This document shows positions 1 to 8,396 of a stretch of DNA of 64,000 nucleotides, in pieces; within the stretch, counting starts at the first letter, position 1; every line of letters starts with the position of its first letter. A model generated the notes under the pieces. It was not told the origin of the DNA and made no database searches. It was given only the letters and a program-made list of their open reading frames with translations. This DNA comes from UBA7446 sp965656545. GTDB taxonomy: Bacteria; Bacteroidota; Bacteroidia; Flavobacteriales; Flavobacteriaceae. The translations under genes and the position numbers were made by a program. The stretch is taken from positions 62,001 to 126,000 of the forward strand of contig CBFHKZ010000005.1 of the NCBI GenBank assembly GCA_965656545.1, read 5' to 3'.

Positions 1-1
1 C

Positions 2-769
2 TTTAGTATGTATGAAGACGGGCAAGAGCCAGGAGATACCATTACGGAAACTCAGGTTGAAAGACGTATTAAGATTTTAAAGCCCTACACCAAATGGATA
101 CGTTCATTTTCGTGTATTGAAGGCAATGAACACATTCCAAGACTGGCACACAAACAAGGTTTAAAAACCATGGTAGGTGCATGGCTGAGCGATGACGACG
201 AAAAAAATGAGGAAGAAATCAATGCGCTTATTGCCTTAGCCAAGGAAGGTTGTGTGGATATTGCAGCTGTGGGTAATGAAGTGCTTTACCGAAACGACCT
301 TTCTCTTGATGCGCTTTTAGATTTTATGAAACGCGTTCGCGCTGCCATACCTGAACATATTCCAGTGGGCTATGTAGATGCCTATTACGAATTTTCAGTA
401 CACCCTGAACTTGTGGAACACTCTGATGTTATATTGTCTAACTGTTACCCTTTTTGGGAAGGCTGCCCAGAGGAGTATGCCTTGAATCATATGCAGCAAA
501 TGTACGGGCAGGCGATGGACGCTGCTAAAGGGAAAAAAGTAATCATAACCGAAACAGGCTGGCCAAGCAAAGGCGAGTCGTTAAAAGGAGCCGAACCTGG
601 AGAAGAACATGCCATGAAATACTTCATCAATACCCAGGCATGGGCTAAAAAGGCAGGCATAGATGTATTCTATTTTTCGTCTTTTGATGAGTCTTGGAAA
701 GTTGGCCCTGAAGGAGAAGTAGGTGCCTATTGGGGCCTTTGGGATAAAAATGAAAACGTAAAGTTTTAA
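2..769 (+). CDS. GH17-family endo-beta-1,3-glucanase, 5' partial
   Basis: Glycoside hydrolase family 17 catalytic domain, which hydrolyses beta-1,3-glucans such as laminarin. Counting from the ATG at 8, the proton donor fits Glu91 in VGNEV and the nucleophile fits Glu182 in ITETGWPSKG; a C-terminal FYFSSFDESWK segment is also typical of the family. The frame stays open to the left edge (Phe-Ser precede the first Met), so the ATG at 8 is probably internal and the true start with any signal peptide lies outside the window. The GH3 gene 28 nt downstream fits a shared beta-glucan degradation locus. Substrate is inferred from family, not shown. Confidence 0.88.
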   Translation, partial: FSMYEDGQEPGDTITETQVERRIKILKPYTKWIRSFSCIEGNEHIPRLAHKQGLKTMVGAWLSDDDEKNEEEINALIALAKEGCVDIAAVGNEVLYRNDLSLDALLDFMKRVRAAIPEHIPVGYVDAYYEFSVHPELVEHSDVILSNCYPFWEGCPEEYALNHMQQMYGQAMDAAKGKKVIITETGWPSKGESLKGAEPGEEHAMKYFINTQAWAKKAGIDVFYFSSFDESWKVGPEGEVGAYWGLWDKNENVKF

Positions 770-797
770 CTTTACGTCCAATACTTAAACCATAATC

Positions 798-2813
798 ATG
801 TCTTCCAAGCAAATTAGCATTGTATTATTAATTGTTTTGTCTCTAACCGCCTGTACTTTTTCTTCCAATAAGAAAGACGCGCAGGCCATTGCCAAAAAGG
901 TAGCCAACATCTTAGATCAGATGACCCTAGCCGAAAAGGTTGGGCAAATGACCCAAATAGATATGCGTTTGTTGGACGACCCGAGTGATATCAAAACCTA
1001 TCACATAGGCTCTATTTTAAGTGGAGGTGGAGCCGTTCCAGAAAGCAATACGCCATTGGGCTGGCTTGAGATGGTCAATGGATTTCAAAAAGTGGCCATG
1101 GAAAATCGTTTGGCTATTCCCCTAATCTATGGCGTTGATGCCGTACATGGACACAACAATGTTTTGGGCGCAACGGTATTTCCACACAACCTTGCACTAG
1201 GCGCTGCCAACGATGCTGATTTGGTATATCGAATTAATAAAGCCACTGCTACTGAGGTTGCTGCTACCGGAATCCATTGGACGTTTTCCCCTTGCATTAC
1301 CGTTCCACAAGACCCACGATGGGGACGTTTCTACGAAGGTTTTGGACAATCAACGGAACTTGTCAATGGACTCACTGCAGCAGCTGTAAAGGGATATCAA
1401 GCACAACTTACCGAAACAAATGGCAAGCAAGTAGCCGCCTGTGCCAAACACTTTATTGGTGACGGCGCAACGGTTTGGGGGACAGGTACAAGAGTAGACG
1501 GTTTGCACACCTATTACATTGACCGTGGCGATGTTCAGTTAGACGATAAGACCCTGCGCGAAATGTACCTACCTCCTTATGAAACAGCGATTGCTGCAGA
1601 TGTAAAAACCATTATGGTGAGCTTTAATAGCGTTCGCGGCGAAAAATGCCATGGCAGTAAGTATCTGGTAAACGACCTCTTAAAAGACGCGCTTGGCTTT
1701 GAAGGATTTGTGGTATCGGATTGGGCTGGAATTGATGAAATTCCTGGCGACTACAAGTCTGATGTAATCAATGGTGTTAATGCCGGGATTGACATGGTCA
1801 TGGTTCCTGGAATCATGGAAGGCCAAAACCAGCAGCACTACAAAGTTTTCATTCAATACCTTATCGAAGCTGTAAACGAGGGTAGCGTTAGCATGGCTAG
1901 AATAGACGATGCAGTAAGTCGTATTTTAAAAGTAAAATTGGAAATTGGATTGTTTGACAACCCATATATTGATGATGCTTATTTAAATCAAATTGGCAGT
2001 ACAGCACACCGAGCCTTGGCCCGTGAAGCAGTGCAAAAGTCAGCGGTATTACTTAAAAACGAAGGTGCGCTGCCATTGGCTAAAAACGCAGCCATTACCG
2101 TAGTCGGGTCAGCAGCACATAATCTTGGGGTTCAAAATGGAGGCTGGACAGCTGATTGGCAAGGGTTCTTTACGCCTGATTTTGCTTTCTTGGATTATGA
2201 CGCTGATGGAAAAATCACTCGTAAAGAGTATTACAGTCAACTTGAAAAAGTCTTTGAAAATAAATTTGACAAAAGCAGTTGGCGGGGTCATTTTGAAGAA
2301 ATAGACCTTGACAATGACGGAATAGTCAACGCAGCAGATTTTACAGGATTTATGGCAAACCGTGTGTTGCAACCCAACGGCACTACTGTTTTAGAAGGGC
2401 TTTCACAGGTGGCACCAGAGGCTACCCTAACATACAGTCCCAACGCTACAGCAATACCAGAAGGCAATGTAGTTCTTGCTGTGATTGGGGAATATCCATA
2501 CGCTGAAGGAATTGGTGATGATGGCGATTTGCGACTCAATAAGGCAGATCTTGAAATCCTTAAACGCGTCTATGCCAGTGGCAATAAAGTGGTAGTATTA
2601 CTGTTGTCTGGCCGACCGCTTATGATAAACGAACACCTCCAAAATTGGGATGCTTTTGTAGCCTCCTTTTTACCGGGTATGGCAGGCGAAGGCTTGGCAG
2701 ACGTACTTTTTGGAGATGCAGCACCCAAAGCAAAACTTAGCTTTGATTGGGCCTTGACGTATGACGGTAAAGGCATACTGTTTCCAATGAACAGCGGTCT
2801 TACTTATGAATAA
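798..2813 (+). CDS. GH3 beta-glucosidase lipoprotein with inserted EF-hand pair
   Basis: Exo-acting glycoside hydrolase family 3 enzyme, 671 aa. A signal peptide with lipobox LTAC (Cys19) predicts an outer-membrane or periplasmic lipoprotein. The catalytic nucleophile fits Asp308 in VVSDW; the KHF segment near residue 217 and EYPYAEG near 565 are family landmarks of the sugar site. Residues about 456-525 interrupt the second domain between GGWTADWQG and NGTTVLEGL and contain two canonical calcium loops, 466-477 (DYDADGKITRKE) and 503-514 (DLDNDGIVNAAD). With the upstream GH17 it would turn laminarin oligosaccharides into glucose. The family and nucleophile are clear; the role of the EF-hands is not known to me. 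Confidence 0.93.
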   Translation: MSSKQISIVLLIVLSLTACTFSSNKKDAQAIAKKVANILDQMTLAEKVGQMTQIDMRLLDDPSDIKTYHIGSILSGGGAVPESNTPLGWLEMVNGFQKVAMENRLAIPLIYGVDAVHGHNNVLGATVFPHNLALGAANDADLVYRINKATATEVAATGIHWTFSPCITVPQDPRWGRFYEGFGQSTELVNGLTAAAVKGYQAQLTETNGKQVAACAKHFIGDGATVWGTGTRVDGLHTYYIDRGDVQLDDKTLREMYLPPYETAIAADVKTIMVSFNSVRGEKCHGSKYLVNDLLKDALGFEGFVVSDWAGIDEIPGDYKSDVINGVNAGIDMVMVPGIMEGQNQQHYKVFIQYLIEAVNEGSVSMARIDDAVSRILKVKLEIGLFDNPYIDDAYLNQIGSTAHRALAREAVQKSAVLLKNEGALPLAKNAAITVVGSAAHNLGVQNGGWTADWQGFFTPDFAFLDYDADGKITRKEYYSQLEKVFENKFDKSSWRGHFEEIDLDNDGIVNAADFTGFMANRVLQPNGTTVLEGLSQVAPEATLTYSPNATAIPEGNVVLAVIGEYPYAEGIGDDGDLRLNKADLEILKRVYASGNKVVVLLLSGRPLMINEHLQNWDAFVASFLPGMAGEGLADVLFGDAAPKAKLSFDWALTYDGKGILFPMNSGLTYE

Positions 2814-2838
2814 TCTTTTAGACAATGCTCAAGAAGCG

Positions 2839-2846
2839 TATCTTTG
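2839..2846 (+). promoter_or_regulatory. -7 promoter box (TATCTTTG)
   Basis: Perfect TAnnTTTG box ending 3 nt before the ATG at 2850. If transcription starts about 4 nt after the box, the mRNA would be leaderless. A TTG at 2844 lies inside the box and is therefore an unlikely start codon. Confidence 0.55.
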
Positions 2847-2849
2847 AGC

Positions 2850-3338
2850 ATGCGTTTTTGGTATTTATTTTGTTGTATTTTGTTGATTGGTTGTACACAA
2901 CAACAGCCATCCCTGTCTTCCGACAACGCTGTTGTAGTTGATACCCTTATTCAAAAAGTACCGCTTAAAATACCTGCTTCACGTCAGGAATTAAACTGGT
3001 CTAGCTTGTTGGCATTGATGGAGTCGTTACACGAAATCCCTTCAGACCAACGTGCCATTACGCTCAAAAACATCAAAGAAGAAGCCATTAAATTAAATAT
3101 GCAGCCCTGGCCGGATGACTGGAATACCAAGCCCATTCGTGCGCGTTTTAATGTGTTTGTAACCCATGCGAGTATCGCTGCAGACCAACGCTTTGGGAAT
3201 GCTGCCCTTGAAGAACAAAGTCTAGCCATTAATAAAATGAAATCAAGCTGGGATATATTTGCTGACCAAATCAGCGGCGAAGCCATGCTAGCTCCCTTCA
3301 ACCCCACAATCAGCCAACCGATAAGAAAAATCGAATAG
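2850..3338 (+). CDS. Small lipoprotein of unknown function
   Basis: A 162-residue protein starting MRFWYLF with a short hydrophobic segment and lipobox LIGC, so probably a lipoprotein. I do not recognise the mature domain; it is mixed alpha-helical in appearance, with a conserved-looking PWPDDW stretch in the middle. Its last 51 nt overlap the 3' end of the convergent SDR gene, so both C-termini are encoded by the same DNA. It follows the GH3 gene by 36 nt but has its own perfect -7 box, so it may be transcribed separately. Confidence 0.7.
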   Translation: MRFWYLFCCILLIGCTQQQPSLSSDNAVVVDTLIQKVPLKIPASRQELNWSSLLALMESLHEIPSDQRAITLKNIKEEAIKLNMQPWPDDWNTKPIRARFNVFVTHASIAADQRFGNAALEEQSLAINKMKSSWDIFADQISGEAMLAPFNPTISQPIRKIE

Positions 3339-4103
3339 CGCGGCACTACGGCTGTCCATTACTTTTTTGTTTCGCTTACTTGCTGTTTCTGCAAATGAAG
3401 GCAACGGTAGGTTTAAACGCTTAGAGGCTTGGGTATAAAAATCAACTCTCTGTTGATGATTTGGACTTACACAATGAAGCGTTTTTCCCCAATGTCCTTC
3501 CTCAATTATTGCCATAAGAAAACGCACTACGTCTTGCCGATGAACTAGGTTTGTTGGCGCTTGCGGTGCTGGTATATTGGTTCTGCCGGCAAGTTGTTTT
3601 GCAGGATGCCTATCGCCCCCAACCAGCCCGCCCAACCTAACAATTGTTGCAGGATTTGCAGCGGCTCTAATGGTTTTTTCAGCGTCCAATAGTTGTTGCC
3701 CGCTAATACCATCTGGGGTAGGTATGCTTTTTTCGTTAACCACGCCTTGTGCTGCACCAAACACGCCTATACTACCAAGCAATAATAGCCTACAAGAAGG
3801 ATGCTTTGCAAGTGCATCTACAAGTATTTTGATGCGACTTGCATAGTTGGCATCGGGATTTTTTCTACGTCCGGGGGGAAATGCAATAACAAGGGTGCCG
3901 ACTCCTTTTAGAAAGTCATTTAAGCTTCCGGTTATAGCTTCGTTACCAAACTTAATTAAGAATGGCTCAATGCCCATATTGCGGAGGACTTCTAAATGGC
4001 TCTCGGTTGTGACACTTCCTCGAACATGATGTCCTTGTGCTTTAAGCGATTGGGCAAGAACTTTCCCCAACCAACCACATCCCATTATAGCTGTCTTTTT
4101 CAT
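3288..4103 (-). CDS. NAD(P)-dependent epimerase/dehydratase-like SDR protein (YeeZ-like)
   Basis: Extended short-chain dehydrogenase-like protein of 271 aa with an N-terminal Rossmann nucleotide-binding motif GCGWLG at residues 8-13, then a GSIGVFG segment and a VRLGGLVGGDRHP segment typical of the YeeZ-like group. A cytosolic oxidoreductase or epimerase is likely, but the substrate cannot be told from sequence. The gene runs against the upstream lipoprotein gene and overlaps it by 51 nt at the 3' ends. Its 5' end is divergent from the CBS-domain gene, with 78 nt between the two start codons. Confidence 0.85.
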   Translation of the reverse strand: MKKTAIMGCGWLGKVLAQSLKAQGHHVRGSVTTESHLEVLRNMGIEPFLIKFGNEAITGSLNDFLKGVGTLVIAFPPGRRKNPDANYASRIKILVDALAKHPSCRLLLLGSIGVFGAAQGVVNEKSIPTPDGISGQQLLDAEKTIRAAANPATIVRLGGLVGGDRHPAKQLAGRTNIPAPQAPTNLVHRQDVVRFLMAIIEEGHWGKTLHCVSPNHQQRVDFYTQASKRLNLPLPSFAETASKRNKKVMDSRSAALFDFSYRLADCGVEGS

Positions 4104-4181
4104 TGTTGTAAATGTATTTTTTTTGCTGATAATTCAAAGATTAAAAAATTTTCCTTACCTTTTGTTCAACAAAACATAAAC

Positions 4182-4646
4182 ATGCCTATAAAAAGTTTTC
4201 AAGCAGCACGTCAAAAGCTCATTCCAAAGCGGAGAAAATCCCTTTTGGTTCGAGACTATATGACACGCGACTTGATTACGTTTTCCCCACAGCAATCCAT
4301 CCTTGAAGTAATGCGTATTCTAATTCGCAATAAAATTTCTGGCGGACCTGTTTTGGATGAAATGTCTAGATTGGTTGGGATTATTTCTGAGGCAGACTGC
4401 ATTAAGCACCTTTCTGAAAGCAAGTATTTTAATCAGCCTTTCTTTGACCGTAAGGTAGCGCAGAGTATGACAGAAAACCCAGACACTATAGAAGCAGACA
4501 AAACCATTTTTGATGCTGCTACTGTGTTTCACAAAACCAACCGCCGTAGACTTCCAGTCTTGGAACAGGGCAGGCTGGTAGGGCAAATAAGTAGGCAAGA
4601 TGTTGTTAAAGCAGCGTTGTTGTTGCGCAGTCAGCGGTGGCGTTAG
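4182..4646 (+). CDS. CBS-domain pair protein
   Basis: A 154-aa protein made almost entirely of two CBS domains (residues about 22-77 and 93-148), which normally bind adenosyl ligands such as AMP, ATP or S-adenosylmethionine as a Bateman module. No catalytic domain is attached, so it is probably a free-standing energy or ligand sensor acting on a partner. I chose the ATG at 4182 because the basic N-terminus leads straight into the first domain; the frame is open further upstream but into the divergent promoter region. It lies 30 nt upstream of ssb and is probably co-transcribed with it. Confidence 0.85.
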   Translation: MPIKSFQAARQKLIPKRRKSLLVRDYMTRDLITFSPQQSILEVMRILIRNKISGGPVLDEMSRLVGIISEADCIKHLSESKYFNQPFFDRKVAQSMTENPDTIEADKTIFDAATVFHKTNRRRLPVLEQGRLVGQISRQDVVKAALLLRSQRWR

Positions 4647-4676
4647 CGGAATAAATAACCTAAAAAACCCCTTATT

Positions 4677-5003
4677 ATGAGTACCATTCAGAATAGCGTT
4701 ATGCTAATCGGACACTTGGGTGACAACCCAGAAGAAGTAAAATTAGATTCCAAAAAAAAGTTAACTACCTTTTCCGTAGCTACCAATTTGCGATATAAAA
4801 ACAAAGAAGGTGAAGTGGTTGAAAAAACCCAATGGCATCGTATAGTTGCCTGGAATAAGTTGGCTGAAATTTGCCTCGAGCACCTAAAAAAAGGCAGCCA
4901 CGTCGCTTGTCGTGGACACTTGGAATATCGTGAATATGAAACCAAGTCAGGTGAAAAAAGACGAGCTGCAGAAATTCATTTAGATGAAATGCAGCGGCTC
5001 TAA
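4677..5003 (+). CDS. ssb: Short single-stranded DNA-binding protein without acidic C-tail
   Basis: OB-fold SSB protein of 108 aa. The N-terminus (STIQNSVMLIGHLGDNPE) and the WHRIVAWNKLAE segment are diagnostic. The protein stops right after the OB fold (EIHLDEMQRL) and has no glycine-rich linker or DDDIPF-type tip, the part that recruits repair and replication partners in canonical SSBs of about 140-180 aa. It may be a secondary paralogue or a specialised SSB; the main ssb is probably elsewhere. Its stop codon abuts the stop of the convergent HDAC gene with no spacer. Confidence 0.92.
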   Translation: MSTIQNSVMLIGHLGDNPEEVKLDSKKKLTTFSVATNLRYKNKEGEVVEKTQWHRIVAWNKLAEICLEHLKKGSHVACRGHLEYREYETKSGEKRRAAEIHLDEMQRL

Positions 5004-5906
5004 TTAGTCGTAAATAGCTGCTGCTACGCGATAGGTGTTGGCATGTGCCTCAACGATGATGTTTACATCTGGGGCATAGCCACCGCCCATGCTGCATTGC
5101 ACAGGAATATTGCGGTCATAACAAGCCGATAGTACCACTTCATCTCTTTTTTTGGCACCCTCAAGCGACAGTGATAAACGCCCGAGTTTGTCTTCCTTTA
5201 GGACATCTACGCCCGACAGGTAAAACACAAAGTCAGGCTGGAAGTCGTTCAATAACTTATGGAGCGTTTCTTCCAACATGCTTGAGTATGCGGCGTCTTG
5301 TGTATTATCCGCTAATGCGATATCCAAATCACTCTTTTCTTTTTGGAAGGGGTAGTTTGCCTTGCCATGAACCGAAAATGTAAATACAGCGGGATTGTTT
5401 TGAAAGAGTGCAGCTGTTCCATTTCCTTGGTGAACATCCAAATCGACGATTAAGATTTTTTTGGCCAGCTTGTTTTCAAGCAGATAATTTGCAGCAATAG
5501 CCTGATCGTTAAGTAAGCAAAATGCCTCTGCACGGTCATAAAAGGCGTGGTGGGTTCCGCCTGCTATATTAAAGGCAACGCCATTTTCAAGTGCAAAAGT
5601 ACAGCCTTCTAATGTGCCTTGTGCGATGATACATTCGCGCTCAATGAGCTCAGCAGAAAGCGGAAAGCCAATGCGGCGTGCTTCTTTTTTTGAAAGCGAT
5701 AAGCTTTTAAGACGTGCGTAATAATCCGCGCAATGTGTTTGTGTAATGTGTGCATCTGCAATTCGCTTAGGTGCAAAAAACTGTTCTTTATGACATGTTC
5801 CTTCTAATAACAGTTTTTGCGGTAACAATTCATACTTCGTCATGGGAAAACGATGTCCTTCCGGTAACGGGTGTGCGTAAATACCATGATGGGCAATGTG
5901 AATCAT
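5004..5906 (-). CDS. Histone deacetylase superfamily amidohydrolase
   Basis: Zinc-dependent deacetylase of the HDAC/AcuC/acetylpolyamine amidohydrolase superfamily, 300 aa. The catalytic His pair is at 119-120 (GGTHHAF); metal ligands fit Asp157 and His159 in DLDVHQGNGT, with a third Asp in LSGVDVL. Likely substrates are acetylated lysines or polyamines; the sequence does not decide. I use the ATG at 5906; a GTG two codons upstream is less likely because a perfect -7 box (TATATTTG, 5912-5919) ends only 5 nt before this ATG, which predicts a leaderless transcript. It ends flush against ssb. Confidence 0.92.
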   Translation of the reverse strand: MIHIAHHGIYAHPLPEGHRFPMTKYELLPQKLLLEGTCHKEQFFAPKRIADAHITQTHCADYYARLKSLSLSKKEARRIGFPLSAELIERECIIAQGTLEGCTFALENGVAFNIAGGTHHAFYDRAEAFCLLNDQAIAANYLLENKLAKKILIVDLDVHQGNGTAALFQNNPAVFTFSVHGKANYPFQKEKSDLDIALADNTQDAAYSSMLEETLHKLLNDFQPDFVFYLSGVDVLKEDKLGRLSLSLEGAKKRDEVVLSACYDRNIPVQCSMGGGYAPDVNIIVEAHANTYRVAAAIYD

Positions 5907-5911
5907 TGCCA

Positions 5912-5919
5912 CAAATATA
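5912..5919 (-). promoter_or_regulatory. -7 promoter box of the HDAC-like gene
   Basis: TATATTTG on the minus strand, a perfect TAnnTTTG match, 5 nt upstream of the ATG at 5906. No clear TTG is present at the -33 position. Confidence 0.5.
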
Positions 5920-5923
5920 GGCC

Positions 5924-6139
5924 TTAGCCTTTTTTAAATACTTTTAAAATGAAGGCAATACCCATTAAAAAAATCCCACCCGTAAAAAGCGAGCAGACGA
6001 TGCCTTTGTCTGTATCTAGCTTAAAGATATGGTCAAAAAATGAATAAGAATCTACTTCTAAAATGATAAGTAATGGAAGGGAAAGTATGGTTATTAGCGT
6101 ACCAAAAATGAGTAACCTCTTGTGTAAATAATGATTCAT
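5924..6139 (-). CDS. Small two-helix membrane protein
   Basis: A 71-aa hypothetical protein with two predicted transmembrane helices (residues about 9-27 and 47-66) joined by an acidic loop, and basic residues at both ends. It is probably an inner-membrane protein; I do not recognise a family. A perfect -7 box (TATATTTG) lies at 6160-6167 on the minus strand, about 20 nt upstream of the ATG. It lies between metG and the HDAC gene, all on the minus strand. Confidence 0.6.
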   Translation of the reverse strand: MNHYLHKRLLIFGTLITILSLPLLIILEVDSYSFFDHIFKLDTDKGIVCSLFTGGIFLMGIAFILKVFKKG

Positions 6140-6159
6140 TTTAATAAGATTTCGAACTA

Positions 6160-6167
6160 CAAATATA
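6160..6167 (-). promoter_or_regulatory. -7 promoter box of the small membrane protein gene
   Basis: TATATTTG on the minus strand, 20 nt before the ATG at 6139. A TTG occurs about 15 nt further upstream, a shorter spacing than usual. Confidence 0.45.
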
Positions 6168-6219
6168 TATTTAATTAAAGCCCAATCAAATTATTTAACA
6201 CTTTATAGAAGGAACAGCG

Positions 6220-7893
6220 CTAGGAAGTAAGCTTTTCTAGCTGCGTAGCTATTGCTTCATCTTCTATTTTTTCAAAAAGGAGGGAGGCATTGCCTAGGGT
6301 GTGGTTGCCCTTAACAGGCATTTCATCGTTTAAGCTATCCCAACAAACGGCCTTGTCCAACTGCAGCATATCTCGAAGTTTTTTGGCAGTGTGCGGCAAA
6401 AAAGGTTCAGACAAAACGGCCAATCCAGCCGCTACTTGTATGGCGGTGTGCATGATGGTAGCCACACGCTCTGGGTTTGTTTTGATAAGCTTCCAAGGCT
6501 CTTCGTCAGCCAAATATTTATTGCCCATTCGAGCCAATTGTATCATTTCTTGACAGGCCGCACGAAACTTATATTGCTCAATTAAGCTGCCAATTTTCAA
6601 AGGGGCTGCCGCAAGTGTTTCAAGCGTTTCCGTATCAACGGTACTGTATTCATTAGGGTCCGGAACCACGCTTTCATAATATTTTTTCATCAATACCATT
6701 ACGCGATTGATAAAGTTGCCAAAAATGGCTACCAGCTCGCTGTTGTTTCGGGTTTGAAAATCATGCCAAGTGAAGTCGTTGTCTTTGGTTTCGGGGGCAT
6801 TTGCCGTAAGTACATAGCGCAATACATCTTGTTTGTCGGGAAAATCCTCAAGATACTCATGCAGCCACACCGCCCAATTTTTTGAAGTTGAAAGTTTTTG
6901 ACCTTCTAGGTTTAGAAATTCGTTTGCGGGTACATTTTTAGGGAGTATATAGCTACCCATGGCTTTTAGTACCGCTGGAAAAATGATACAGTGGAATACG
7001 ATATTGTCTTTTCCAATAAAATGAACCAGTTCAGTATTTTCATCTTGCCAATAGGGCGCCCAGTCTTTCCCTTCTTTTGCTGCCCATTCTTTTGTGGCAG
7101 AGATATAACCGATTGGCGCATCAAACCATACATAAAGCACTTTGTTTTCACCCCCATCAACAGGTACTGGAATACCCCATGATAAGTCACGGGTTACGGC
7201 TCTTGGTTTTAGGCCGTCGTCAAGCCATGATTTAACTTGACCAAGCACATTCGGCTTCCAATCTTTTTGATGCCCTTCTAGTATCCACGAACGTAAAAAT
7301 GCCTCGTAACGATCAAGCGGTAAATACCAGTGTGTGGTTGTTTTAAGGCTTGGTGTCTCACCCGAAATCGCTGATTTAGGGTTAATCAAATCGTTGGCGT
7401 TAAGCGAACTACCACAAGACTCACATTGATCGCCGTAAGCTTCTGGGTTCTGGCATTTTGGGCAGGTACCCACTACATACCTATCTGCCAAAAACTGATC
7501 CTCTTTGGCGTCATATAATTGTTCAGTAGTCTGCGTTTCAAACCCCGCTTTGTCATGAATCGCTTTGAAGAATTCTTGTGCTGTTTCGTGATGCACTTTG
7601 CTTGAGGTTCTGCCGTAATAATCGAAAGAAATGCCGAAATCGTTAAAGGCTTTGTCGATAATACCGTGGTACTTATCAATTACTTCCTTGGGTGTTATAC
7701 CATCCTTTTTGGCTTTCATGGAAATGGCAACGCCGTGTTCGTCGCTCCCACAAATAAACAAGACATCTTCCCCTTTTATACGCAAGTAGCGCGCATAGAT
7801 ATCCGCAGGGACATAAACACCAGCCATATGACCAATATGAATAGGACCATTTGTGTATGGAAGTGCAGCGGTTATGGTGTGGCGTTTGCTCAT
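6220..7893 (-). CDS. metG: Methionyl-tRNA synthetase lacking the C-terminal tRNA-binding domain
   Basis: Class I aminoacyl-tRNA synthetase that charges tRNA-Met. HIGH motif at residues 19-22, zinc-knuckle cysteines at 144, 147, 157 and 160, and the KMSKS-type loop as KLSTSKN at 333-339. The anticodon-binding helical domain follows, and the protein ends at residue 557 (QLEKLTS). Many family members, including those I recall from Bacteroidota, continue for about 120 residues into a Trbp111/EMAP-II-like domain; none is visible in any frame downstream. Promoter boxes at 7910-7943 give a short leader. Essential gene, function certain. Confidence 0.96.
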   Translation of the reverse strand: MSKRHTITAALPYTNGPIHIGHMAGVYVPADIYARYLRIKGEDVLFICGSDEHGVAISMKAKKDGITPKEVIDKYHGIIDKAFNDFGISFDYYGRTSSKVHHETAQEFFKAIHDKAGFETQTTEQLYDAKEDQFLADRYVVGTCPKCQNPEAYGDQCESCGSSLNANDLINPKSAISGETPSLKTTTHWYLPLDRYEAFLRSWILEGHQKDWKPNVLGQVKSWLDDGLKPRAVTRDLSWGIPVPVDGGENKVLYVWFDAPIGYISATKEWAAKEGKDWAPYWQDENTELVHFIGKDNIVFHCIIFPAVLKAMGSYILPKNVPANEFLNLEGQKLSTSKNWAVWLHEYLEDFPDKQDVLRYVLTANAPETKDNDFTWHDFQTRNNSELVAIFGNFINRVMVLMKKYYESVVPDPNEYSTVDTETLETLAAAPLKIGSLIEQYKFRAACQEMIQLARMGNKYLADEEPWKLIKTNPERVATIMHTAIQVAAGLAVLSEPFLPHTAKKLRDMLQLDKAVCWDSLNDEMPVKGNHTLGNASLLFEKIEDEAIATQLEKLTS

Positions 7894-7909
7894 AAAGAAT
7901 TTATGCGCA

Positions 7910-7943
7910 CAAAAATAGGGATTTTATACCCTAACTTACCCAA
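7910..7943 (-). promoter_or_regulatory. metG promoter
   Basis: Minus-strand -7 box TATTTTTG (7910-7917) with a TTG at 7941-7943, spacing 23 nt, slightly longer than the usual 19-21. The predicted leader is about 12 nt. Confidence 0.5.
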
Positions 7944-7979
7944 GGCTTTTTATCTTTAATCATCTCAAATCTTAAAATT

Positions 7980-8336
7980 ATGAATACCCTTGACAAAGGC
8001 AAGGAAGGTGAAGACATGGCTTGCGCCCATTTAAAAAAGCAGGGATACCGCATTAGACATCGTAATTTCTACTACCAAAAAGCCGAGATTGACATCATTG
8101 CATCTAAAGATGATACACTCGCCATAGTGGAAGTTAAGTGGCGTTTCTCTGATTTCTATGGCACTCCCGAAACATTTGTAACCCCAAAAAAACGCAAGCT
8201 TTTGGCACGCGCTGCAGATTTCTATGTACAAAAGTTTAACTGGGAAGGCGAAACGCGTTTTGATATCATCAGTATTGTAGGTCAACCCCCCAATCACAGC
8301 CTTACGCACATTGAGCAAGCCTTTTATTTTGTTTAG
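7980..8336 (+). CDS. YraN/UPF0102 family nuclease-fold protein
   Basis: A 118-aa protein of the YraN family, a restriction-endonuclease-like fold of uncertain role, sometimes linked to DNA uptake or recombination. The family signature is complete: KGKEGED near the N-terminus, RNFYYQKAEIDII (Glu36, Asp38) and EVKWR (Glu51, Lys53), giving the E-D-ExK nuclease constellation. It is divergent from metG. No function beyond the fold can be claimed. Confidence 0.88.
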   Translation: MNTLDKGKEGEDMACAHLKKQGYRIRHRNFYYQKAEIDIIASKDDTLAIVEVKWRFSDFYGTPETFVTPKKRKLLARAADFYVQKFNWEGETRFDIISIVGQPPNHSLTHIEQAFYFV

Positions 8337-8371
8337 AATGTTATAATTATAACAGTTTGTTTAATTATTAA

Positions 8372-8379
8372 TATCTTTG
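8372..8379 (+). promoter_or_regulatory. -7 promoter box of the ACT-domain gene
   Basis: TATCTTTG, perfect TAnnTTTG, 17 nt before the ATG at 8397. The nearest upstream TTG is only 12 nt away, so the -33 element is uncertain. Confidence 0.5.
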
Positions 8380-8396
8380 TGAAATAATTATATTTC

